From assembly GCA_019634675.1 (NCBI GenBank), contig JAHCAX010000002.1, positions 302,248 to 366,247 on the forward strand: 64,000 nt of DNA. Direction: 5' to 3'. Shown here piece by piece: positions 33,501 through 40,171 of the stretch (position 1 is the stretch's first letter; each line of letters starts with the position of its first letter). The position numbers and the translations under genes were made by a program. A model generated the notes under the pieces. The model was not told the DNA's origin, made no database searches, and saw nothing but the letters and a program-made list of their open reading frames with translations. The DNA is from Acherontichlamydia pituitae. GTDB lineage: Bacteria; Chlamydiota; Chlamydiia; Chlamydiales; Rhabdochlamydiaceae.

Positions 33501-35356
33501 CTCTTGGCTCTGCAAACATCACGATCAATAACATCAGCACCTTTTCCGCTACAGGCGGATCCGGAACGACAGCCCGCGCTATCGTTGCTACGGATCAAGG
33601 CGGCGCCATTACCGTTACAGCTTCTGGCGATTATATGATGACTGGAGGACAAACAAATGGAGCTGCTACCGACAACGGCAGCGCGGGTTTCTATGCAGGA
33701 TTGGCCTCAGGCTCTGGAAACATCACAATGACAGGCAATAGCTACGCCCTGACAGGGGGACAGCTAGCATCAAGTCTCGGAATTAACCGCGCAGAGATCT
33801 CGACCGGAACTGGCGGAGGAGCAATTTCCATCACATCAAACAGTGGAACTCTGTCATTAAACGGGGGCAGCGGAAATATCAGCGATGCTCGTATCATCAC
33901 GCAGGACACTGCTAACTCCAGTAATATTACCATTTTAAAAAGCGGCAATTTTTCTTTAATGGGAGGTGCGGGCGCTAGCTCAAATGCAGAAGTCAATGCC
34001 CGCGGCGCTATCAGCTCGACTGCTTACTTAGATAGCGGAAGCTATTTTCTTACCGGGGGCAGCGGAGCATCATCGCTTGCCCGATTTACAGCAACCCAAT
34101 CGACGCGGTTAGGCGGATACGATTTCACACTCATCCCTGGCAGCAGCGCCAGCCTTGGCGGTTCAAATGCCATTATCGAATCAACGGGCGCCGACAGCTT
34201 TGTTATTCTCCGAGCCAAAAATCACATTTCAGTTTCAGGCAATGCCCAAAGCAATCAGAGCAGCCTTATTCAAACAACCGCAACAAGCGGCCTTAACCCG
34301 ATCACAATTTATTGCCAAGGCCTAGCTCTTAATGGAGGCAGCGCCGCATCCTCCTCTGCGCAGATTGTTACAGATCGAGGATCGATCCGAGTCCTTTCAG
34401 CTGGCAATGTGTCCATGACAGGAGGTTCTGCTTCTGGCGCAGATGCTTGGATCCATAGCACGACCAGAGGAACAATTGTATTAGGGGCCTATAATCTTAA
34501 TGACACTGGAGGCGCTGCATCGACGAATGCCGGGATTAACACACAGAGCGGCAACATTGGTGTTCTTTGCTTAAACAATTGCACCTATGCAGCGCCTAAT
34601 GCGACAGGCCTTGGACTAATGAGGACTTTGGGAAGCGATCTGTTTGTAACAGCTAATGGTTCAATTAATTTGTCAGGGTTTACAGTCTATTCGACTCCTG
34701 ACCCTGGGCATCTTCTGCTGATCGCAGGTTCTGACATTACAATTGGCACTAATACTCAAGTGATCGCTAACGGAACGAGCAATAGCAGCCTGTCATTGGT
34801 CGTTGATGCCCATTATCCTGTATCTCCTCTCATTGGCCCTGGAGAGTTTATCCTGGATGCAGGATCTACTGTTTCCGCGGGAGCGACAACTCCCGTCCGT
34901 ATTTTCACAGCACGCCGCTCGCAAAACACGATCACTGCGCCAATTAATGGAACGGCATTTGTTGCAGGACCGCAATTTTTGAATTCGCCTACAGAGCAAT
35001 GGGGAGTTTATTTTCCCGAACCAATTTTAGGCGATCCATTCACCATTTTCTATAAAGAATCGGGCATCCCAATTATTCCTCCTGTCATTCCTATGAGCAC
35101 TGCGGAAGTCATTTCCAGTATGGCAGCGGTATTACAACGGGCAGCGTTCGTTGATTCGGAGATGTTTTTTGATTTGAGCGAAATGGATGCTTATGCATTC
35201 GATGATTTCTTCTATTTTAGCAGCTTTGATGTTATTCTGGACGAAAGTAAATACACTATTCATCCTGGTATAATGACAAGTTTTGACGTTGTTGACGATA
35301 AGGGTCTCTCCATTCGTAGAAGAAAGTACCTGAATAAACCGATACTGACATATTAA
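24557..35356 (+). CDS. Giant two-partner-secretion exoprotein (TpsA, filamentous-haemagglutinin-like)
   Basis: A 3599-residue secreted protein. Signal peptide at 1-20 or so (MKKKSHIFFFCAFAPYSLFS), then the TPS/haemagglutination-activity domain with the hallmark NPQGFDLKSGDA, NRVVGGNLSEIYGHLEANGKVFLINPKGIIFG and ASFFASTLD, continuing to about residue 230. Most of the rest is Gly/Ser/Thr-rich beta-helix sequence of the pattern SLTGG.G..S.A.I.T, with higher-order modules (A, about 265 residues; B, 127 residues) between residues 1077 and 3023. The last 110 residues are different: proline-rich PIIPPVIP, then acidic Tyr/Phe-rich sequence. It is exported by the TpsB 29 bases downstream and likely forms a surface adhesin fibre. 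No cysteine-rich or protease domain was seen. Confidence 0.93.
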   Translation: MKKKSHIFFFCAFAPYSLFSNPQGFDLKSGDAVLSTPDPSTLSIHTSNQAIINWESFSISQGEITRFVMPGKESAVLNRVVGGNLSEIYGHLEANGKVFLINPKGIIFGEDAQINAASFFASTLDALDVDFLKGAEIAFCGDSKSSIINMGTISAWDGDVALIAYHIDNQGVLEARHGVAALAAGTNILLSPQGNQRILIRACSIEKNEEAVGINNSGTITALQAELKADGNPYQFAIKDSGHVDALAVEQRGGHIYLVAEGGRLDATGSYNAAHSDGQGGQIHFLANDVYLYDEAVADVSGGSGGGTILIGGDYQGKNPEIPNANVTFVGDTVALKADATDCGNGGKVILWGEEGTGFFGEIFARGGELGGDGGFVEVSSPGHLDFNGIADRSSPQGKDGMLFLDPCNVTISTSGNTGYSYHASTSPTYTFSGSTANINNGTLGSNLNSGPVQIFAGTGYSGTAPSGSITFNPGANVSWSKTNSLDMRCDGGPIQINSVITSTSTGFGSNPVVYMLADSLTIGKSDHSLTADCGISIASGEVQFLGSQTGGFAIYGGTGASSAEGFIKTAGSGCEVDISGVTSISLEAGTSATAGAQGAYIKATSGSSTVSLLVNTGSAGDITITAGAGTGSNDAGIFFTGSATGDVNVSANRAVIITGGSGAPSSAGIQATGKMTVYGYGNGGATPDIIVQGGTTANTPAFIELINSSSKMNLAGWSYGISILGGSGSNSPAYITATGSSPIPIGGGSVTLAGGTGSNSPAYLSTNSGSITTLAQQIEFGGGFSLTGGSGSGSPAYITSTSGSINLNTAGSYPITLTGGNTGSGSGAYISTASAASTLTLASSTISLTGGNAASCAAEIYTAGTNLTLDLIRSTDSGSISLHGGAGDSSYAEIYTSGATTAAGTTRIAIGQTNAINGISLIGGSGPTKSSAKIATRTGGDILCTSKSSYTITGGTGSSESLAGIYTGVTSGSGNLNVTGTSYTLKGGDVGGTGNNRAEISTVNGGSIGLNSTSGTVTLQGFNAQTSDARIITQVGTSPITITTKGALSLLGGTGAQAAAEVATVAGGDITSTITGNYTITGGTGSTDSRAGFYAGFTSGSGGVSLSGAGYSLTGGLSGTGTNSAEILAAAAGGSISLTSNNSPLALLAQGAITSDARIAAQGSGTMMINNISTFSATGGSGTTARAIVATNQGGSITITGSGNYTIAGGTSANNSYAGIYAGLSSGSGSVTLSGGGYSLTGGLSGTGTNSAEILASGAGGLISLTSNGSPLTLLARGATASDARIATQGSGDITIHNISTFSATGGAGDTARAIVATNQGGSITIIGTGDHTMTGGTSGTESRAGIYAGLTSGSGGISMAGNSYTLTGGAMGAGFNRAEISSSGGDINLTASLGPSKLQGGGGSNTATRIVANTSGSISFNAGGAFSLLGSTTATGTNALASMTTDNGNISLTALGLLTLQGGGYSGTSAQIATGSAANIITTQSIGLTLQGGTAAGAFAEISTVGGAISIDGTTNGAGSISLAGNTADSTYAQIITTGTPQAANMIQIGQMSGAGIVHPTSITLAGSSGTTSSRAIIATDTGGNILSTITGNYTFTGGQTNGAASDDGRAGIYAGLSSGSGGITLAGNSYTLTGGPLGIGINRAEIISSGGDINLTASSGPNKLQGGGGSNSAARILANTSGAISFNSGGAISLLGSTTATGTNALASMTTANGNISLNAAGLITLQGGGYSGTSAQIATGSAANTITAHSIGLTLQGGTAAGAFAEISTVGGVISIDGTTSSAGSISLAGNTADSTYAQIITKGTPQAANMIQIGQIAGAVHPTSITLAGGSGTTSSRAIIATDTGGTILSTISGNYTFTGGQTNGAVTDDGRAGIYAGLASGSGGITLAGNSYTLTGGPLGIGINRAEIISSGGDINLTASSGPNKLQGGGGSNSAARILANTSGSISFNAGGAVSLLGSTTATGTNGLASMTTANGNIALNAAGLLTLQGGGYSGTSAQIATGSAANTITAQSIGLTLQGGTAAGALAEISTVGGAISIDGTTSSAGGISLVGNTADSTYAQIITTGTPQATDMIQIGQMSGVAHPTSITLAGGSGTTSSRAIIATDTGGNILCTTTGNYSMTGGTSANDSRAGIYAGLSSGSGSVTLSGGGYSLTGGLSGAGTNSAEILSSGAGGAISLTSNNSPLILLAQGATTSDARIATLGSADISIQNISTFSATGGSGTTARAIVETDQGGSIGITASGNYTMTGGTSGTDSRAGIYAGLSSGSGSISLTGAGYSLTGGLSGAGTNSAEILASGAGGAISLTSNNSPLTLLAQGATTSDARIATQGSGDITINNISAFSATGGSGTTARAIVATDQGDDITITGSGNYTITGGQTNLVNTDDGRAGIYAGLASGSGGITLTGASYTLTGGPLGIGINRAEISSSGGDISLTASSGPNKLQGGGGSNSAARILANTSGSISFTSGGAISLLGSPTATGTNALASMTTANGNIALNAVGLLTLQGGGYSGTSAQIATGSAANTITAQSIGLTLQGGTAAGAFAEISTVGGAISIDGTTSSAGSISLAGNTADSTYAQIITTGTPQVANMIQIGQMSGVAHPTSITLAGNSGTTSSRAIIATDTGGNILCTTTGNYSMTGGTSANDSRAGIYAGLSSGSGSVTLSGGGYSLTGGLSGAGTNSAEILSSGAGGAISLTSNNSPLILLAQGATTSDARIATLGSADISIQNISTFSATGGSGTTARAIVETDQGGSIGITASGNYTMTGGTSGTDSRAGIYAGLSSGSGSVTLSGGGYSLTGGLSGAGTNSAEILSSGAGGAISLTSNNSPLALLAQGATTSDARIATLGSANIAINNISAFSATGGSGTTARAIVETDQGGSIGITASSDYTITGGTSGTDSRAGIYAGLSSGSGSVTLSGGSYSLTGGLSGAGTNSAEILASGAVGAISLTSNNSPLALLAQGAATSDARIATLGSANITINNISTFSATGGSGTTARAIVATDQGGAITVTASGDYMMTGGQTNGAATDNGSAGFYAGLASGSGNITMTGNSYALTGGQLASSLGINRAEISTGTGGGAISITSNSGTLSLNGGSGNISDARIITQDTANSSNITILKSGNFSLMGGAGASSNAEVNARGAISSTAYLDSGSYFLTGGSGASSLARFTATQSTRLGGYDFTLIPGSSASLGGSNAIIESTGADSFVILRAKNHISVSGNAQSNQSSLIQTTATSGLNPITIYCQGLALNGGSAASSSAQIVTDRGSIRVLSAGNVSMTGGSASGADAWIHSTTRGTIVLGAYNLNDTGGAASTNAGINTQSGNIGVLCLNNCTYAAPNATGLGLMRTLGSDLFVTANGSINLSGFTVYSTPDPGHLLLIAGSDITIGTNTQVIANGTSNSSLSLVVDAHYPVSPLIGPGEFILDAGSTVSAGATTPVRIFTARRSQNTITAPINGTAFVAGPQFLNSPTEQWGVYFPEPILGDPFTIFYKESGIPIIPPVIPMSTAEVISSMAAVLQRAAFVDSEMFFDLSEMDAYAFDDFFYFSSFDVILDESKYTIHPGIMTSFDVVDDKGLSIRRRKYLNKPILTY
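27786..28547 (+). repeat. Exoprotein repeat modules B1-B2 (381 bp each)
   Basis: Two tandem 381 bp (127-codon) units. Each holds SRAGIYAGLSSGSG.V.LSG.GYSLTGGLSG, NSAEIL, LLAQGA..SDARI and FSATGGSGTTARAIV. The landmark GGGACGAATTC lies at 27920 and 28301. Unit borders are arbitrary in phase. These are the most diverged B copies. Confidence 0.85.
28548..30926 (+). repeat. Exoprotein repeat modules A1-A3 (789, 795 and 795 bp)
   Basis: Three tandem units of about 265 codons. Each contains NRAEI.SSGGDI.LTAS, KLQGGGGSN, SLLGSTTATGTN, LTLQGGGYSGTSAQIATGSA, ISIDGTT, NTADSTYAQIIT and HPTSITLAG.SGTTSSRAI. The landmark GGAACTTCAGCG falls at 28961, 29762 and 30557 (spacing 801 and 795). Indels are always multiples of three. 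Confidence 0.88.
30927..32483 (+). repeat. Exoprotein modules B3-B4-A4, first half of a 1557-bp duplication frame
   Basis: Two 381 bp B units followed by one 795 bp A unit. 381 + 381 + 795 equals 1557, the exact offset between the A3/B3 and A4/B5 landmarks. Bases 30856-31386 are identical, at all 531 positions that I compared, to 32413-32943. The identity includes silent positions, so the copy is recent or homogenised. Confidence 0.88.
32484..33626 (+). repeat. Exoprotein repeat modules B5-B7 (381 bp each)
   Basis: Three tandem B units; GGGACGAATTC at 32618, 32999 and 33380, spacing exactly 381. B5 is an exact copy of B3; B6 and B7 differ by scattered substitutions. After 33626 an incomplete A-like stretch starts (MTGGQTNGAATDNGSAGFYAG) and then diverges. 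Confidence 0.88.
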
Positions 35357-35385
35357 AAATGACCAATACGGAAAAGCGCTAATCC

Positions 35386-37068
35386 ATGAATCGATTTCAA
35401 TTGCTTGCTTGTTTAGCATCATCGATCTGTTCTCAACATATCATTGCAGACGATTTGCAAGCTCCTTCAGCTTCATCCTCGATAACCCAAATGCCTATTT
35501 TGATTGAAAAGGTGCAGGGGTTTGTCCTTACGGGGAATCCCCATGTCCTAGAAGAGATCGCTCCAGATACTGGCGGAATTCAATTTATTGAAATTGATGT
35601 GCCAGGAGGAAAAAAAGGGTTAGAGAAGCTGCTTGAAAAATATCTAGGCCGATCTCTAACAGCTGAAGACCTGCAGCAGATCAAACGAGAGATCATTCTC
35701 TACTATCGAGACCATAACCATCCATTGCTCTCCGTTTATATTCCAGAGCAGCAGATCACTTACGGCGTTGTCCAATTTGTCGTTCAAGAAAGTGTTTTGA
35801 GCCAGGTCAATGTTTACGGCAATAAGCACTTTTCTACAAAACGATACACAAACGCAATCAAGTTAAAAAAAGGGGAGCCAATCGATGAGAACGTTCTTCT
35901 TAACAACTTAAATTTCATCAACCGCAATCCATTCCGCAGAGCAGACCTGATCTATGCACCCGGCGCCGATCCGCAAACGACCGATATCGAACTGCTTGTG
36001 AAAGATCGATTCCCATTAAGCGTTTATGCAGGAGTTGATAATACAGGGCTTGTCCATACAGACCGAACGCGATGGTTCGCGGGGTTTACCTGGGGCAATG
36101 CATTCAACCTCGATCAGATCTTTTCTTTTCAATATACTGCGGCTCCTAATCCTCATAAATTTAATGCGTTCACTGTTAGCTATACTGTCCCTCTGCCCGT
36201 TCAGCATATTTTGATGCTGTACGGCGGCTATTCGCGGGTTAATGTCCACCTCCCTCAAAGTTCAAATACCCACGGAACCAGCGGACAAGCTAGCATCCGT
36301 TACGACATCCCTATCGCTCCTTCTCCATGGCTACTCCATGAGATTACCTGCGGCTTTGATTTTAAAAGGTCGAACAACACAGTGGAATTTGTCGAAAACT
36401 TTCCTGTCATCGGCCAAGAAGTGAATTTAACGCAGTTTATGTGCGGGTATAATTTAGGCTATCAACGCGATCATGACCATTGGAGCCACAAAGTGGGCTT
36501 TGATCTTGAGCTCTTTTTTTCTCCCTTCTCATGGATTCCTGATCAATCCAACCAAGACTTCCAATCGCTTAATCCTTTCGCAACGCATACCTATGTTTAT
36601 GGAAGGAGCTCTTTGACTTATAAGATCCATCTTCCAAAAGAATTCCAATGGACGGCATTAGCTCAGATGCAGCTATCAAACCAGTCTTTATTGCCGAGCG
36701 AACAATTTGGACTTGGAGGTTATAATACAGTGCGCGGATATGAGGAAAGACAGCTCAATGCCGATGATGGGCTCCTTTTGAGCACGGAAATCCACTCCCC
36801 GAAATTTAAGCTCTTTAAAAAATGCGGCAAATGCAAAGTTAACGACGCCCTTGAGTTCTTGATTTTCCTCGATTATGGGCTCTCGCATGACAACCATCGC
36901 TTGAAGGGGGAAAAGCAGACCGATTACTTGCTTGGAACTGGTCCTGGCATCCGCTACGCGATTGAAAAATACCTCTCGGTACGGCTTGATTGGGGTATTA
37001 AGCTGCACAAGAATGATTTTCCGGGAGGTTGGTCGATGGTTCACTTTTCGGTAATTGGAAGTTTTTAA
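35386..37068 (+). CDS. TpsB outer membrane transporter (FhaC/ShlB family)
   Basis: A 560-residue Omp85-superfamily protein that would secrete the preceding exoprotein. Signal peptide to about residue 23; a first POTRA domain (about 40-135, with LLEKYLGRSLTAEDLQQI typical of POTRA_2), a second POTRA (VNVYGNKHFSTKRYTNAIKLKKGEPIDENVL), then a 16-strand barrel whose L6 motif VRGY is intact in GLGGYNTVRGYEE. It ends ...HFSVIGSF with terminal Phe. The gene sits 29 bases after the exoprotein and 19 bases before the autotransporter, so all are one operon. TPS systems are not among the classical chlamydial secretion routes. Confidence 0.93.
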   Translation: MNRFQLLACLASSICSQHIIADDLQAPSASSSITQMPILIEKVQGFVLTGNPHVLEEIAPDTGGIQFIEIDVPGGKKGLEKLLEKYLGRSLTAEDLQQIKREIILYYRDHNHPLLSVYIPEQQITYGVVQFVVQESVLSQVNVYGNKHFSTKRYTNAIKLKKGEPIDENVLLNNLNFINRNPFRRADLIYAPGADPQTTDIELLVKDRFPLSVYAGVDNTGLVHTDRTRWFAGFTWGNAFNLDQIFSFQYTAAPNPHKFNAFTVSYTVPLPVQHILMLYGGYSRVNVHLPQSSNTHGTSGQASIRYDIPIAPSPWLLHEITCGFDFKRSNNTVEFVENFPVIGQEVNLTQFMCGYNLGYQRDHDHWSHKVGFDLELFFSPFSWIPDQSNQDFQSLNPFATHTYVYGRSSLTYKIHLPKEFQWTALAQMQLSNQSLLPSEQFGLGGYNTVRGYEERQLNADDGLLLSTEIHSPKFKLFKKCGKCKVNDALEFLIFLDYGLSHDNHRLKGEKQTDYLLGTGPGIRYAIEKYLSVRLDWGIKLHKNDFPGGWSMVHFSVIGSF

Positions 37069-37087
37069 TTGACCACTTAAGGCAACA

Positions 37088-39484
37088 ATGGGAAGGATAC
37101 ATCAGCTCCTAAATCAGATTAACAAGTATGCCGCGTTCGGCATCCCTCTTATTTGCAACACCGCCATGGCCGTCTGTCCGGAAGCATTTGGAATTGTAGG
37201 CGGCGGCAATGGAACTCCCGAGGCCTACTTTCTCCAATCTAATGGCGCTTACTATCCGCAACTTCTTCCTAATTTAGGCCCCGGTGCTGTTAATAGCGTA
37301 TCGATGAACGGGTCCGGAACCGGTTTTATTGGAGGTGTTGCCAGCGGCAATGCATTTGCTTACTATGTGTATCAAAAAGGAACTTTATCGCCTCAGGTCC
37401 TTCCGCTAGGCATCAGCGCTATCAACAGCGTTGTGTTGAATGACGTCGGAACAGCTCTGATTGGTGGAACGGCAGGAGGCAATGCCAGCGCTTATCTGGT
37501 GTTCCCTAACCTGACGCTCTCTCCGCAGCTTCTTCCTACTTCAGGCGGAGAGATTATCACTGTGGATATCAACGTTCAAGGACAAGGGCTGGTTGGCGGA
37601 AAGGATGGGGCTTCCAATGCCATTGCTCATGTTATTTTCCCGAATGGGACGGTCTCTGCTCAATTATTACCAGGGGCCATCGGAGGAGAAACTCTTAGCG
37701 TAGCGGTCAATTCAAATGGCAGCGGGATCGTAGGAGGGACCAGTGGAACTAGCCAAGCCTTTTCCTATCTTGTTTCTCCTTCGGCGACCCTCTCGCCGCA
37801 ACTTCTACCAGCAATCACTGGAGTAACCGCTAGTGTTGCAATCAACAATTCAAATGTTGGTCTAATCGGCGGCGACGGTGGAGGAACTGCCCCTTTTGCC
37901 TATTTTGTCTCTGCTAACGGAACCCTGTCTTCTCAACTTCTGCCCCCGCTGCCGATCGGCACTGTGACAAGTGTTGCAATCAATGATTCCCAGAGGGGGC
38001 TGATCGGAGGAACGACCGGCTTTGATCCTATGCTCTTTATCGCCTATCCGGATGGAACGCTTTCTTCTCAGCTTCTCCCCTCTCAATTTGGAGCAACGGT
38101 CACAAAAGTCGCCTTGAATATGTTCAATACCGGTCTTGCAATTGGCAATAATGGATTTAATTCCATTGCTTTTCTGATCTCCCCTTCCGGCAGCATCACA
38201 ACGATCTATCCTTCGCTCGACGGGATCTTTTTGGAAGCGGCAATGATCGAAGCTCTTTCTCAAATTATTACCGAATGTCTGGGCGGCAATAATTTAACTG
38301 TAGCTAAGTACATTAACAAGTACGCCCCTGAAAAAGCATTTTATTTCCTTCCTGCGCTGGTCGACGGAACTCTTGCGAAAGCGCTTCAAAGCGTTGCTCC
38401 CACGCGTAACGCAGCCTCATTGATCACGGCAGACAACAATGTCTTTTTATTAAATCAGAGCCTCTCGCGGCACCTTCGCGATCAACGTTATGTACGCCTC
38501 TACGATTGGAGCGGTGGAAATCATGCTGGTGAGGAAACCGGATGGGAATCGGATGATCAGCTTTTTGCTTCGCTCGATATTCCTTCTGGCGCCATGGCAA
38601 TGGCCGATGCAGAACAGGGAGAACAAGCCTCCGGTAAAGATCGCCCTTACTCTCTATGGGGAGAAGTCGTTGGTGCTTTTTCTTATCAAAAAGCAGAGCA
38701 TCAAACGCCAGGATTTGATCCGATTACTGGAGGATTTCTTTTAGGGATTGAAAAATTTCTGGATGAGCGGAGTTTAGTCGGCGGAGGCGCTGCCTATACC
38801 TACACTCATATCCACCAACATCATGGATCTGGACATAGCAGCATCAATCAAGAGTATCTGTTTGCTTATGGGTACTGGGGCAACAAACATTTTTATTTCG
38901 ATGGGGCTCTATGGGGCGGATTATTCCAAATCCACCAAGTTCGTAAAATCCATATGACAGGATTTAATTTTAGATCGGTCTCTAACCCGGATGGATGGCA
39001 ACTCTCCCCTCATGTGGAAGTTGGAGGAGATTTCTACCCTTGGGATTCGTGGTTGACGATTGAGCCTTTTACCATGTTCGATTGGACTAATGCCTGGCAG
39101 GAGAGCTACAAAGAAAAAGGAAGCGGTCCTTTTAATATGGGACAAAAACATCACTATTCTTCCTTTTTACGAAGTGAACTTGGAATCCGATTTTATGAAG
39201 CAATTGTCTTTGATTCTTGGAGGCTCACCTTTCAAGAAAAAGCCTCTTACGTCAACAAAAAACCGTTTAATATTGGATCAGTTAACGCATTTCTTGTTGG
39301 ATCGCCAGGTTCATTTACCGTTGAAACCTTCACAACTCCGCAAAATCTAGGCGTTGCCGAGCTAGCTGTGATCTTTGAACCTTTTGACCTCATCTATCCC
39401 TTTGGGACAATTGCCTACCAAGGTGAATTCAGCGTCCCTTTCCAGTCCCATCAGATTCTACTCGAACTCTGCTGGAGCTTTTAA
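37088..39484 (+). CDS. Autotransporter with eight 40-45-residue repeats
   Basis: A 798-residue protein. After an N-terminal signal region, residues about 35-380 hold eight repeats of the form S.AIN..G.GLIGG..G..A.AY.V.P.GTLSPQLLP (the C-terminal PQLLP/SQLLP recurs at each end), which suggests a beta-propeller or beta-solenoid passenger. A spacer follows, then an autotransporter-type barrel of about 270 residues (SLWGEVVGAFSYQ, GGFLLGIEKFLDERSLVGGGAAYTYTHIH) ending LLELCWSF. It differs from chlamydial Pmp proteins: no FxxN or GGAI repeats are seen. Cotranscribed with the TPS pair. Confidence 0.87.
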   Translation: MGRIHQLLNQINKYAAFGIPLICNTAMAVCPEAFGIVGGGNGTPEAYFLQSNGAYYPQLLPNLGPGAVNSVSMNGSGTGFIGGVASGNAFAYYVYQKGTLSPQVLPLGISAINSVVLNDVGTALIGGTAGGNASAYLVFPNLTLSPQLLPTSGGEIITVDINVQGQGLVGGKDGASNAIAHVIFPNGTVSAQLLPGAIGGETLSVAVNSNGSGIVGGTSGTSQAFSYLVSPSATLSPQLLPAITGVTASVAINNSNVGLIGGDGGGTAPFAYFVSANGTLSSQLLPPLPIGTVTSVAINDSQRGLIGGTTGFDPMLFIAYPDGTLSSQLLPSQFGATVTKVALNMFNTGLAIGNNGFNSIAFLISPSGSITTIYPSLDGIFLEAAMIEALSQIITECLGGNNLTVAKYINKYAPEKAFYFLPALVDGTLAKALQSVAPTRNAASLITADNNVFLLNQSLSRHLRDQRYVRLYDWSGGNHAGEETGWESDDQLFASLDIPSGAMAMADAEQGEQASGKDRPYSLWGEVVGAFSYQKAEHQTPGFDPITGGFLLGIEKFLDERSLVGGGAAYTYTHIHQHHGSGHSSINQEYLFAYGYWGNKHFYFDGALWGGLFQIHQVRKIHMTGFNFRSVSNPDGWQLSPHVEVGGDFYPWDSWLTIEPFTMFDWTNAWQESYKEKGSGPFNMGQKHHYSSFLRSELGIRFYEAIVFDSWRLTFQEKASYVNKKPFNIGSVNAFLVGSPGSFTVETFTTPQNLGVAELAVIFEPFDLIYPFGTIAYQGEFSVPFQSHQILLELCWSF

Positions 39485-39609
39485 ACTCGACTTTGCAACT
39501 TTAAACTCGCCCGCAACATATTTATTGAAATCAATCAATTAAAACAACACAGTGAATTTATGAGATTAAAGCAATTTAATTTCAACTAATACGCATTTTT
39601 GGTATTAAC

Positions 39610-40089
39610 ATGAGGCTCTTAGTATTAATTATCGTGTTCGGCTGTGTATGCTTTGGATGCATGGACTCCAAAAAACAACCAACCGCTTCCGACCAACAAA
39701 CGATTGAATATCAAATGGACAAAGACCAATATGCGGTCGTCATTGTCCAAACACAAGAGATGAGCGACGAGGAAGCAAAAAAATTTGCCCTACAAAAGGC
39801 TGCAGAGAAGACCCGCAGTCAAAATCTTCGCTATTTCACGATTGAATCAGAGGGAAAAGTACAGGCAATGAGATCAAGCAGCACCGCAGATGATAATTCC
39901 CCATCCCCCAGAAATATGTACTACGAACTAATCCAGAGCGGCAACTTTGGCCGCGATCGATTTGAAGACGAAAGAGTCCCCCAAGAAAACGTATACTCAG
40001 GCTATCGGATTGTCTTTAAATGCTATTCAGAAAAACCGAATAGCGAAGCCGTTGACGTTTGCGATATCGTATCTTGTAAAGAAGGCTGA
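39610..40089 (+). CDS. Small predicted lipoprotein
   Basis: A 159-residue protein with a lipoprotein signal (LVLIIVFGCVCFGC, modified cysteine about residue 18) and a soluble mixed domain (YAVVIVQTQEMSDEEAKKFALQKAAEKT). No family recognised. It is the last gene of the island on the plus strand, 125 bases after the autotransporter. It may assist surface assembly; that is a guess from position. Confidence 0.75.
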   Translation: MRLLVLIIVFGCVCFGCMDSKKQPTASDQQTIEYQMDKDQYAVVIVQTQEMSDEEAKKFALQKAAEKTRSQNLRYFTIESEGKVQAMRSSSTADDNSPSPRNMYYELIQSGNFGRDRFEDERVPQENVYSGYRIVFKCYSEKPNSEAVDVCDIVSCKEG

Positions 40090-40111
40090 CTTTTTCTGGA
40101 ACCTTATGCTA

Positions 40112-40134
40112 GAGGGTGTTGCACAACTCCCTCG
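40112..40134. terminator. Stem-loop between lipoprotein gene and radA
   Basis: GAGGGTGTT and AACTCCCTC pair over nine bases (one mismatch) around a GCAC loop. It lies between the convergent lipoprotein and radA stops. No long T-run follows on either strand, so termination strength is uncertain. Confidence 0.5.
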
Positions 40135-40143
40135 ATAAAAAAG

Positions 40144-40171
40144 GTTTACCGGATGAGCTCATGGATTGCTT
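40144..40171. repeat. Right 28-bp direct repeat flanking the secretion island (genuine radA 3' end)
   Basis: Identical to 24429-24456. Here it is the functional end of radA (codons for EAIHELIR and the stop); on the same strand it also spells the first six codons of hemC, after which the similarity stops. It marks the right border of the inserted block. Confidence 0.9.

Noticed and set aside
24557..35356. CRISPR-like or VNTR array
   Set aside because: The repeats are long, coding and in frame; no short repeats with regular unique spacers.
24429..40171. Interpretation of the 28 bp repeats as phage or integrase attachment sites
   Set aside because: No integrase, tRNA gene or mobility gene lies at either border, and the repeat is fully explained as the duplicated radA/hemC overlap. 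Mechanism left open.
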